Source of the DNA: DAOUVR01 sp034430535
Lineage (GTDB): Bacteria > Chloroflexota > Dehalococcoidia > E44-bin15
Direction of reading: 5' to 3'
DNA length: 7,320 nucleotides
Assembly: GCA_964443325.1 (NCBI GenBank)
Contig: CAYUCL010000063.1
Span: 1-7,320, forward strand
Both the position numbers and the translations under genes were made by a program. The notes below the pieces were generated by a model that was not told where the DNA came from, made no database searches, and saw only the letters and a list, made by a program, of their open reading frames with translations. Positions 1 to 5,859 of this stretch are shown here, one piece after another (positions within the stretch are counted from its first letter, which is position 1; every line of letters begins with the position of its first letter).

Positions 1-4
1 CTGG

Positions 5-1987
5 TCAAATCTGGCGTCCAGCATCATAGCCGGCGGCTATAGCAGCCTGCACCGTGCCCTGATCCTCATGATCCACCCCGCTAGCATCCCCGACGATGTG
101 GATTTCAATGCCCTTCTTCTCGGCAATCTCTGCTATGAATCTGTTCGGGCGTCTACCTTTAGCAAACACTATCGTGTCGATATCCGGTAGCCTTTGTTTG
201 CCGGAGGCGCTCACCATCCAAACATCGTCATGGGCAAGGATCTCAATCCGCTCAACTCCCGGGTATTTTGTCACACCTGCGGTCGTCAGTCTTTCATCTA
301 TGCGGGGCCGGTCCATGCTGGTCATTTTGGTACCAAAAGCCCACCCGCTTTCCACAACATACACCCGAGCGCCCCGTTCAGACAGGTAGTCCGCCAACTG
401 CAACCCCATGTGGTCTCCCCCTCCGAGAATGAGCACTGTATCCCCTGTCAGTCTCTCATCTTCGAGGAGCTCGTCAATCATCAGCACCCCGATGTTCCTT
501 ATATTTTCCAACCCGACGACGAATCCCAGTGGTACTATGGGCAAGCTTCCGGTAGCAATCACAAGAACATCGGCTTTGATTGCATTTAATAGGTTTTCGT
601 CAACTGTAGTATTCAGGCGAATCTCCACACCCAGCTTATTTATCTGCCGTTCATACCAGGGGAGGATGTCACCCATTTCCTCGCGCTTTGGCATCATACT
701 CGCCAGTCGAAGCTGTCCCCCTATCCAGCCTCTAGTCTCACATAGTACTACCTTGTGTCCGGCAAAAGCCGCGCGTCTAGCGGCTTCCAGTCCTGCTGGC
801 CCAGCTCCAGCGACCAGCACTTTCTTTGCCGTAGCTTTCTTCTCGCCCTCTATGTCCTTGAAGGCGTACTCTCTGCCTACACGTGGGTTCACCGCGCAAC
901 TTGCATCTCGACCCTTCATGTACTGGTCGGCACAGCCCAGGCAGCATGCCAAGCACGGTCTTATGTCGGCTATAGCTCCCTTTCTTGCCTTGTCCACTAT
1001 TTCGGGGTCAGCCAGGTGGGCCCTGGCCATTATGACCAAGTCTGCCTTCCCATCCTTTACTATCTGATCAGCCATGACCGGGTTCTTGATCCTCCCCGCT
1101 GTTATCACTGGAATGCGAACATGCGTCTTGAGCTCATCAGCCAGGTGAACAAAGGCTCCCTGGGGTTCATAGATAGATGGATAGACGAGATGTATCGTCT
1201 CAAACTCGTTACCCAATGCCAGGCTCAGGTAGTCTACGCCTTCCTTCTCGACGATCGGAGCCAGCCTGAACAGGTCCGCCGTCGTCCATCCCTGTTCCCC
1301 AACACCTTCATCGCACATTGTCCGCATGCCCAACGTGACTTTCCTGCCGACCCTCTGCCTTGTTGCCCGTATGACCTCAAGCAGAAAGCGTGTCCTGTTC
1401 TCGAAACTGCCTCCGTATTCATCAGTTCTGCTGTTCTGATAAGGACTCAGCAATGAGCTTACGAGTGCTGGGGGATGAGCCGCTTCAATCTCCACGAAAT
1501 CGAATCCAGCACGTATGCACCGATGCGCCGACTCAGCATAGCCCTCGAAGCATTGTTGTATTTGCTCCGTACTCATTGCAGTTGCCTTATATCCCAACGC
1601 CACCATCCAGGGCGCCACCCACGGAACCGCAGGTGGATCGGCGAGAACCCCGTAGTGAGTCAATTGCACGCCGAATCTCACATCGAATTGGTGCACCGCC
1701 CTGACCAACTGTTCCAGGCTAGGCAACGCCCCGTCATCGAAGACGTTGGGAAACTTGAATGGACTGCTCGGGGCAGGAAACCCCGAAGGATGCGCTATGG
1801 CACTGGCAAGAATTATCATGCCCGGCTGCCCCCGCGCCCTATCGACGAAGTATTCGATAAGCTGTGGTGTCACGTATCCATTGGCATCCAATCCAAAAGT
1901 CGTAGACATTCCAGACATCACCACCCTGTTCTTCACCTCCATGGAGCCTATCCTGATGGGTTTGAAAAGGTGTTTGAGTTGAGCCAT
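5..1987 (-). CDS. 2,4-dienoyl-CoA reductase / old yellow enzyme-type Fe-S flavoprotein (NADH:flavin oxidoreductase family)
   Basis: This 660-residue protein has the three-part plan of bacterial 2,4-dienoyl-CoA reductase and trimethylamine dehydrogenase. Residues 6-340 are an FMN-binding TIM barrel, with LFKPIRIG at the start, VQLTH near 107-111, and RTDEYGGSFENR at 187-198. Cys345, Cys348, Cys352 and Cys364 have the C-x2-C-x3-C-x11-C spacing of the 4Fe-4S site. The C-terminal part binds FAD and NAD(P)H, with GAGPAG at 394-399, IATGS at 477-481, GGGDHMG at 522-528 and VGDA at 632-635. Such enzymes are cytoplasmic and pass electrons from NAD(P)H through FAD and Fe-S to FMN, reducing activated C=C bonds; some relatives instead demethylate tertiary amines. 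The usual HGYL active-site block reads HPPAL (171-175), so the expected catalytic Tyr seems to be missing and the substrate is uncertain. The start is supported by AGAGGAGG just upstream. The next gene upstream is an enoyl-CoA hydratase-family gene, which favours an acyl-CoA role. Family assignment is strong; exact function is not. Confidence 0.9.
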   Translation of the reverse strand: MAQLKHLFKPIRIGSMEVKNRVVMSGMSTTFGLDANGYVTPQLIEYFVDRARGQPGMIILASAIAHPSGFPAPSSPFKFPNVFDDGALPSLEQLVRAVHQFDVRFGVQLTHYGVLADPPAVPWVAPWMVALGYKATAMSTEQIQQCFEGYAESAHRCIRAGFDFVEIEAAHPPALVSSLLSPYQNSRTDEYGGSFENRTRFLLEVIRATRQRVGRKVTLGMRTMCDEGVGEQGWTTADLFRLAPIVEKEGVDYLSLALGNEFETIHLVYPSIYEPQGAFVHLADELKTHVRIPVITAGRIKNPVMADQIVKDGKADLVIMARAHLADPEIVDKARKGAIADIRPCLACCLGCADQYMKGRDASCAVNPRVGREYAFKDIEGEKKATAKKVLVAGAGPAGLEAARRAAFAGHKVVLCETRGWIGGQLRLASMMPKREEMGDILPWYERQINKLGVEIRLNTTVDENLLNAIKADVLVIATGSLPIVPLGFVVGLENIRNIGVLMIDELLEDERLTGDTVLILGGGDHMGLQLADYLSERGARVYVVESGWAFGTKMTSMDRPRIDERLTTAGVTKYPGVERIEILAHDDVWMVSASGKQRLPDIDTIVFAKGRRPNRFIAEIAEKKGIEIHIVGDASGVDHEDQGTVQAAIAAGYDAGRQI

Positions 1988-2162
1988 TTAGAAAGCCTCC
2001 TCTGTGGTTTGTCAACTACGATTATTTTCAGGACTGTTGGTCCTACGGCGGCCATAACTGGCCATATGCCGACAATGAGGAAAGGAGCTGTTATCTATTT
2101 GCCTTACCATGGCAACAAGGTGAAAGACCGCGCCATTTCAACTCATGGCTCGCCATTCATCC
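1988..2162. other. Spacer between two minus-strand genes, small inverted repeats only
   Basis: This 175-base gap separates the enoyl-CoA hydratase-family gene from the reductase gene downstream of it. It holds three short inverted repeats: 2030-2044 (AGGAC/GTCCT, 5-base loop), 2050-2063 (GGCCA/TGGCC, 4-base loop) and 2099-2115 (TTGCC/GGCAA, 7-base loop). None is followed by a U-tract on the minus strand, so I see no intrinsic terminator, and no convincing minus-strand promoter. Read-through from the upstream gene is therefore plausible. The last bases carry the ribosome binding site of the reductase gene. Confidence 0.5.
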
Positions 2163-2960
2163 TTATTGCGACTTGTGGAAGTCGGGCTGTCGCTTCTCCG
2201 TGAAGGCGCTGACTGCCTCCTTAAACGCCGGCCGGTCCATCGCCGCCTGGAACTCCTGCCGCTCTCGCTCATGTATGGTCATGATGTCGCCCTCATCGAG
2301 GTTCTGCCATGCCAGCTTCTTAATGGCCATCAACGACTCGGTCGGGTTGAAGGCAATATCCTGAGCGGTAGCGAGGGCCTCCTCCATCAGTTTGTCATGG
2401 GGCACCACGCGGTTCACCAGTCCGATGCGCGCCGCTTCTTCTCCGCTGATTGTCTTTCCACTCAGCATCAACTCCATTGCCTGCCCCATCCCGACGATAT
2501 GCGCCAGTAAGTGCGTACTATTCAACTCCGGTAGAACGCCTATGCGGACGAAGCGCATGGAGAGGCGCGCCTGTTCGGAAGCGATACGTACGTCGCATGG
2601 CAGTGTAATGGTAAGTCCCATCCCGATAGAGGCGCCGTTGATGGCGCAGATGACGGGCTTTGAGCGATGAAAGAACAGCACCCACGACTCATCACGTCGA
2701 TACCGGTCAACCGACTCCTCTCCCCCTTCACCCTTCTCAATGCCTTGCTTCCAGCCGCCGACATCAGCGCCAGCACAGAATGCCTGCCCGGCACCGGTAA
2801 GGATGATAGCGCCGATGCCAGGGTCGGAGTTCCACGCCTCGATCTGGTCGCGTATCTCCGCGCCCATAATCGCGTGCATGGCATTCCGCCTTTCTGGACG
2901 GTTGAAGGTGATGATTCCCACACGCCCCTCTGTTTCCGCCAGTATCATCTCGTATGACAT
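2163..2960 (-). CDS. Enoyl-CoA hydratase/isomerase-family (crotonase fold) protein
   Basis: At 265 residues the length is typical of monofunctional crotonase-fold enzymes, which act on acyl-CoA thioesters in the cytoplasm. Family signatures are clear: ITFNRPERRNAM (17-28), the oxyanion-hole segment FCAGAD (61-66), INGASIGMG (107-115) with the second oxyanion glycine, CDVRIAS (122-128), and GEEAARIGLVNRVVP (173-187). Aligned by eye with rat mitochondrial hydratase, the two catalytic glutamates of true hydratases correspond to Thr117 and Phe137. Glu145, in VLPELNST, sits where delta3,delta2-enoyl-CoA isomerases of the ECI2 type carry their catalytic acid. An isomerase or another crotonase-fold activity therefore fits better than a standard hydratase. 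AAAGGAG lies 7 bases before the ATG. The gene reads towards the flavin reductase and probably shares its transcript. Fold assignment is very sure; the reaction is not. Confidence 0.92.
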   Translation of the reverse strand: MSYEMILAETEGRVGIITFNRPERRNAMHAIMGAEIRDQIEAWNSDPGIGAIILTGAGQAFCAGADVGGWKQGIEKGEGGEESVDRYRRDESWVLFFHRSKPVICAINGASIGMGLTITLPCDVRIASEQARLSMRFVRIGVLPELNSTHLLAHIVGMGQAMELMLSGKTISGEEAARIGLVNRVVPHDKLMEEALATAQDIAFNPTESLMAIKKLAWQNLDEGDIMTIHERERQEFQAAMDRPAFKEAVSAFTEKRQPDFHKSQ

Positions 2961-3285
2961 TTCGCAATCTCCTTTCTCGGGATCAAATCGTAAGTATTAA
3001 TCTATAATTAGGCAATCGGCGTCCTTCATCGGCGTCGGCATGTATGATATAGGCATACTACGTTAGCGTCAATCCCCCCAGGCTGCCTACACCCTTTTGG
3101 CTACTACATACAACTAAAACCTTCGCTACCAAAGCTCGGTAGATAATCTAGCCTCACTACCATCAAAATGGTGCTATTAAGAATCAGAGGCCTTAGTGTG
3201 GTTTTTTGAAAATCCAGAGCGGTTTTTTATTTTCATTCCCACACTCCCAAGCGTAGCTAAAGTGGCAAAGAGAGCGGACAAAAAC
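2961..3285. other. Non-coding region between divergent transcription units
   Basis: No credible gene is visible in either strand here. The end next to 2960 should hold the promoter of the minus-strand genes; an AT-rich segment at 2994-3010 could supply a -10 element, but I found no good -35 partner, so I do not call it. Visible structure: a 9-base direct repeat ATCGGCGTC at 3015-3023 and 3028-3036, small hairpins at 3126-3142 (CTACC/GGTAG) and 3159-3172 (ACCAT/ATGGT), and a larger nested inverted repeat at 3195-3245, listed separately. Confidence 0.5.
3195..3245. repeat. Nested inverted repeat with two T6 tracts
   Basis: The outer arms AGTGTGG (3195-3201) and CCACACT (3239-3245) are perfectly complementary. 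Inside them TGAAAAT (3207-3213) pairs with ATTTTCA (3229-3235). The inner loop is 15 bases. Two copies of GGTTTTTT lie at 3200-3207 and 3221-3228. The element sits about 40 bases upstream of the plus-strand promoter, a position suited to a regulator-binding site. It could also be a chance AT-rich structure. It is not a recognisable terminator for any visible gene, because no plus-strand gene lies upstream and the minus-strand genes lie downstream. Confidence 0.35.
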
Positions 3286-3312
3286 TTGACAGACCCTTCA
3301 TATTAGTATAAA
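3286..3312 (+). promoter_or_regulatory. Probable sigma70-type promoter of the corrinoid methyltransferase operon
   Basis: A perfect -35 box TTGACA lies at 3286-3291. A TATAAA at 3307-3312 gives a 15-base spacer, and reading the -10 one base later gives 16, slightly short of the ideal 17. It points towards the plus-strand operon, and transcription would begin near 3319. This leaves a leader of about 400 bases before the first clear gene. The call rests on sequence match alone. Confidence 0.5.
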
Positions 3313-3361
3313 GTGAGACAAGAACCGAGGTTAATTAGAGAAGATATAGTTTGAAAGGAGA

Positions 3362-3380
3362 CATATTCAATTTGAATATG
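3362..3380. repeat. Perfect 19-base palindrome, candidate operator
   Basis: CATATTCAA at 3362-3370 is mirrored exactly by TTGAATATG at 3372-3380 around a single central T. It lies about 40 bases downstream of the predicted transcription start, directly after an AAAGGAG sequence (3354-3360). The one-base centre favours a DNA site for a dimeric repressor over an RNA hairpin. No regulator gene is in the window. Confidence 0.45.
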
Positions 3381-3458
3381 GGGGTCGGATTCGTTAGTTT
3401 TGTTGAATTTAAAACCGCGGTTCGTTATTCGGTCATCCTGTCTTCTCCTCACACTTGA
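3378..3458 (+). CDS. Possible 26-codon leader peptide (doubtful)
   Basis: An ATG at 3378 opens 26 codons ending in TGA at 3456-3458. The frame lies downstream of the predicted promoter and of an AAAGGAG at 3354-3360. That ribosome binding site is 17 bases from the ATG, too far; an in-frame TTG at 3372 would be 11 bases away. The peptide (beginning MGVGFVSFVEF) has no recognisable motif and no run of regulatory codons of the attenuator type. The same frame stays open for about 40 more codons after the TGA, which could mean a decayed gene. Probably chance; listed because of its position. Confidence 0.12.
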   Translation: MGVGFVSFVEFKTAVRYSVILSSPHT

Positions 3459-3474
3459 GGATTCCCTCGGATTA

Positions 3475-3502
3475 AACTTCTTTTCTCTCCACCAAAGAAG
3501 TT
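3475..3502 (+). repeat. 9-bp inverted repeat (hairpin) in the leader
   Basis: AACTTCTTT (3475-3483) and AAAGAAGTT (3494-3502) are perfectly complementary across a 10-base pyrimidine-rich loop. No U-tract follows, so it is not an intrinsic terminator. It would form one element of the leader RNA. Confidence 0.4.
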
Positions 3503-3584
3503 CCTCACTGGAGCCTCTATGAGGCCTCAGAGCGACCTCCAAAATGAAGGCAGCTCAGCGGGACAAAGGAAATGGCTCCCCTGA

Positions 3585-3686
3585 CATAACAGGTATGTAT
3601 AGCCAACCTGACATCCCAAGCTGAGGAAACTCGTTACCTAGTGCTATTGCAGTCATGCTCAAGCAGTGCCATCGTGACCTGTTATG
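3585..3686 (+). repeat. 10-bp long-range inverted repeat enclosing about 80 bases
   Basis: CATAACAGGT at 3585-3594 is exactly complementary to ACCTGTTATG at 3677-3686. The 82 enclosed bases could fold further. The closing arm ends about 20 bases before the AAAGGAG of the first operon gene. The layout resembles the basal stem of a riboswitch or other folded RNA, but I recognise no known conserved core inside. Confidence 0.4.
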
Positions 3687-3706
3687 AGAACGCGTGTGCC
3701 GAAGGG

Positions 3707-3713
3707 AAAGGAG
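3707..3713 (+). promoter_or_regulatory. Ribosome binding site that decides the start at 3724
   Basis: AAAGGAG lies 10 bases before the ATG at 3724. It falls inside the coding sequence if the in-frame upstream GTG at 3694 is used, so the ATG is the better start. The flanking GGAA (3705-3708) and TTCC (3720-3723) could form a weak hairpin that exposes this site in its loop. Confidence 0.7.
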
Positions 3714-3723
3714 TGACAGTTCC

Positions 3724-4407
3724 ATGGTCGAAGCGATCAGAGACTTAGATATAAACATAGATAAAGATGAGGTATGCCACCTTCTCGGTTACCGTAAGGG
3801 TCGAGGACCCAAAGCATCGATTTCATCGCTGATAGATGAGAAGATAGATAAGGCCAACGATCTCATCCAGCCATCGTGCTTTTATCAGTTTATGGATATA
3901 AAGGAGGTCGCATCCCCCAGGGTCGTCCTGGAAAATGGCATAAGGATAACCGTAACCAGTGACGTATTGAGTTGGGCGCTTGCCCCCTGTCAGCAGGCGG
4001 CCGTTTTTGTATCCAGCATCGGCGATGGTCTGGAGAGCAGAGTTGGTCAACTAATGGAACAGGGGGAGGTGTTGAAGGGTACCATCCTCGATGCCATCGG
4101 GTCGCTGGCGGCAGATAACGCCGCTTCCTGTCTCCAAGATAAGGTCCAAGAGATGGCTAAATCCGAAGGCGCGGAGATAACGCTACGCTACAGTCCAGGA
4201 TATTGCGACTGGGATATCACCGAGCAGAGGGCTATTTTTAAGGTTATGGATTCTACTCAAACGGGAATAGAACTCTCCGAGGACTGCCTTATGACACCTC
4301 ATAAATCAATCTCCGGCTTGATCGGCCTGGGGTGGGGAGACAGGAACCGGATAAGGCTTACACCTTGCCGCTTCTGCACTAGGAAGGACTGTTCCAGCCG
4401 GAGGTGA
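3724..4407 (+). CDS. Stand-alone methionine synthase (MetH) activation-domain-like protein, putative corrinoid reductive activator
   Basis: In MetH the activation domain binds S-adenosylmethionine and remethylates inactive Co(II) cobalamin, using an electron from a flavodoxin or similar donor. This 227-residue protein looks like that domain alone. Key signs are SSIGDGLE (98-105), LDAIGSLAADNAA (122-134), the S-adenosylmethionine motif RYSPGYCDWDITEQRAIF (155-172, an R-x-x-P-G-Y core), and LMTPHKSISGLIG (189-201). The C-terminus adds a C-x2-C-x4-C cluster (Cys215, Cys218, Cys223), which could bind metal or carry electrons. No signal peptide or membrane segment is visible. The methionine synthase catalytic domains are absent. 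Its stop lies one base before the ATG of an MttB-family gene, which points to a role in keeping the corrinoid protein of that system active, analogous to but unrelated in fold to RamA. The start chosen is the ATG preceded by AAAGGAG; a GTG start at 3694 would add 10 residues. Fold assignment is good; the role is inferred from the neighbours. Confidence 0.82.
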   Translation: MVEAIRDLDINIDKDEVCHLLGYRKGRGPKASISSLIDEKIDKANDLIQPSCFYQFMDIKEVASPRVVLENGIRITVTSDVLSWALAPCQQAAVFVSSIGDGLESRVGQLMEQGEVLKGTILDAIGSLAADNAASCLQDKVQEMAKSEGAEITLRYSPGYCDWDITEQRAIFKVMDSTQTGIELSEDCLMTPHKSISGLIGLGWGDRNRIRLTPCRFCTRKDCSSRR

Positions 4408-4408
4408 T
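4400..4408 (+). promoter_or_regulatory. Ribosome binding site overlapping the upstream stop codon
   Basis: GGAGGTGAT is a near-complete match to the 16S rRNA anti-Shine-Dalgarno complement. It contains the TGA stop of the preceding gene (4405-4407) and abuts the ATG at 4409. Translation of the two genes is likely coupled. The spacing from GGAGG to ATG is only 4 bases, which is short. Confidence 0.7.
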
Positions 4409-5845
4409 ATGGTCAGGAAGGGACTAGAAGGCGGTAGCTACAAGCCGCTGACCGAAAATGATATAGCCCAAATCCACGATACCGCAATGAGGGTATTCGA
4501 GGAGGTGGGCTTTCAAGTAAACTCAGATAAAGCACTAGAATTCTTCCGGGATGCCGATGGGGCTGAAGTCGACGGTTGCGTAGTACGACTGCCCCGAGAG
4601 ACAATCCTCGACCTTATCAAGACAGCACCCTCAGAAGTCACCCTTTACGGCCGCCAGCCAAAGCACAACCTAAATCTGGGTGGAGCCCGAGTATACGCTG
4701 GCACCGGTGGCACCGCCCTTAATATCATCGACGGGACCTCGGGAGAGAGGCGGCGGGCCACCCTCCAAGACTTGAAGACGATCGCCAAGCTCGTCGACGG
4801 ACTGGAAAACATCCATTTCTTCCTGCTCCCCACATATCCCAGCGATGTTTCGATAGAGAACGTGGATGTTAACCGCTTCTTTGCCGGCCTGGACAATACC
4901 ACCAAGCATGTCATGGGAGGGGTTTATACCCATGAGGGCGTCCAGCAGGTGCTCCGTATGGCGGAAATCATCGCTGGCTCGCCAGAGAAGCTACGCCAGG
5001 AGCCCTTTATCTCTATGATACTATGCGCCATCAGCCCATTGATGATAGACAAGGAATACGGCGACATGATTGTGACTGTTGCTGAGGCTGGCATTCCGGC
5101 AGCCCTCCCAGCGGAGCCCTTATGCGGTTCCACTTCTCCAGTGACCCTGGCTGGCAATGTTGTCGTCCAGACTGTAGACTCACTTGCCGAGGTATGCCTC
5201 ACACAATTAGTCAATCCTGGCACGCCAGCCATCTTCGGCTCCGTAGCCTCGAGCAACGACTTCCGCGACCTGAAGTACATCACCGGGTGCATCGAGATGG
5301 GGCTCCTCAACACCGCTGGCGCCCAAATGGCCCGATTCTATAAACTCCCGTTCTATGCCACCGCAGGCATGTCCGACGCCAAAACCGTCGATGCTCAGTG
5401 CGGCTATGAATCGGCGCTATCCAACCTTCTCTGCGCCCTTGGTGGAGCCAACTTCATCCACGACGCCGCAGGCCTACTCGATTTCGCCCTCAGTGTGAGC
5501 CTTGAAAAGTATGTGGTGGATAACGAGATACTTGGAATGGTGATGCGAGCAGTGGAGGGTATAAAGGTGAACGAGGATACGTTGGCTTTTAACCTCATCA
5601 AGGAGGTGGGCCCCGGAGGGCATTTTGTTTATAACAAGCACACCCGGAAACACATGCGCACCGAGCATTACCAGCCTACGCTGAGTGACAGGGAGCATCT
5701 GGAAGGTTGGCAGGCTCAGGGTAAACGGGACACTGCCGCTAGGGCCAAGACTAAGGATGAGGAGATCCTCGCCGCTCCTGGCTATCGGATGCCACAGGAC
5801 ATACGTCAGAAGGTAATCGATGGGATACCAGGCATAATAGAATAA
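4409..5845 (+). CDS. Trimethylamine methyltransferase (MttB) family protein, non-pyrrolysine type
   Basis: MttB-family enzymes move a methyl group from an amine to the Co(I) of a cognate corrinoid protein. Pyrrolysine-containing members use trimethylamine. Members without it, such as MtgB for glycine betaine and MtpB for proline betaine, mostly use quaternary amines. This 478-residue frame is uninterrupted and ends in tandem TAA codons, so there is no in-frame amber codon and no pyrrolysine. Family features are an N-terminal segment LTENDIAQIHDTAMRVFEEVG (from 14), YAGTGGTALNIID (96-108), FFAGLDNTTKHVMGG (157-171), a glycine- and proline-rich TIM-barrel core, and the conserved C-terminal block FYATAGMSDAKTVDAQCGYE (315-334). 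The length is close to the roughly 480-495 residues usual for the family. No signal peptide is visible, so it should be cytoplasmic. It is flanked by a corrinoid activator-like gene and a methyltetrahydrofolate methyltransferase gene, which supports a demethylation pathway feeding tetrahydrofolate. The substrate is unknown. Confidence 0.92.
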   Translation: MVRKGLEGGSYKPLTENDIAQIHDTAMRVFEEVGFQVNSDKALEFFRDADGAEVDGCVVRLPRETILDLIKTAPSEVTLYGRQPKHNLNLGGARVYAGTGGTALNIIDGTSGERRRATLQDLKTIAKLVDGLENIHFFLLPTYPSDVSIENVDVNRFFAGLDNTTKHVMGGVYTHEGVQQVLRMAEIIAGSPEKLRQEPFISMILCAISPLMIDKEYGDMIVTVAEAGIPAALPAEPLCGSTSPVTLAGNVVVQTVDSLAEVCLTQLVNPGTPAIFGSVASSNDFRDLKYITGCIEMGLLNTAGAQMARFYKLPFYATAGMSDAKTVDAQCGYESALSNLLCALGGANFIHDAAGLLDFALSVSLEKYVVDNEILGMVMRAVEGIKVNEDTLAFNLIKEVGPGGHFVYNKHTRKHMRTEHYQPTLSDREHLEGWQAQGKRDTAARAKTKDEEILAAPGYRMPQDIRQKVIDGIPGIIE

Positions 5846-5859
5846 TAAGGTGACGTAAC

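Larger units (their letters stand above)
3313..3723 (+). promoter_or_regulatory. Long structured 5' leader of the methyltransferase operon
   Basis: About 400 bases lie between the predicted promoter and the first clear gene. They contain a perfect palindrome (3362-3380), AACCGCGGTT (3412-3421), a 9-bp hairpin AACTTCTTT/AAAGAAGTT with a 10-base loop (3475-3502), GCCTC-TAT-GAGGC (3513-3525) overlapping the alternative palindrome TGAGGCCTCA (3520-3529), and a 10-bp long-range stem (3585-3594 with 3677-3686). This density of pairing suggests a cis-regulatory RNA. I looked for cobalamin, SAM, glycine and tetrahydrofolate riboswitch cores and for a T-box and recognised none convincingly. A decayed gene or mobile-element remnant is the main alternative. 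Confidence 0.35.

Noticed and set aside
408..2203. Long plus-strand frames of 219, 233 and 242 codons
   Set aside because: They are antisense to the well-supported flavin reductase gene and their translations show no domain signature.
3200..3228. T6 tracts as intrinsic terminators
   Set aside because: No GC-rich stem directly precedes either tract and no plus-strand gene lies upstream to be terminated.
3412..3421. ACCGCGG resembling part of the T-box leader signature
   Set aside because: The preceding AGGGTGG part is missing and no terminator/antiterminator pair or specifier stem is evident; the downstream genes are not of the usual T-box kind.
3303..3542. 79-codon minus-strand frame in the intergenic region
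   Set aside because: It needs a TTG start, has no ribosome binding site, no recognisable motif, and lies antisense to the predicted leader.
3694..3723. GTG start at 3694 extending the activator protein by 10 residues
   Set aside because: The AAAGGAG at 3707-3713 would then lie inside the gene. It is well spaced for the ATG at 3724, and the extra residues (MCRRERSDSS) look like translated leader.
3555..3758. 67-codon minus-strand frame
   Set aside because: It runs into the start of the activator gene on the other strand and shows no motif or start signal.
4409..5845. Pyrrolysine-type trimethylamine methyltransferase (mttB proper)
   Set aside because: The reading frame is full length without an in-frame amber codon, so this is a non-pyrrolysine family member.
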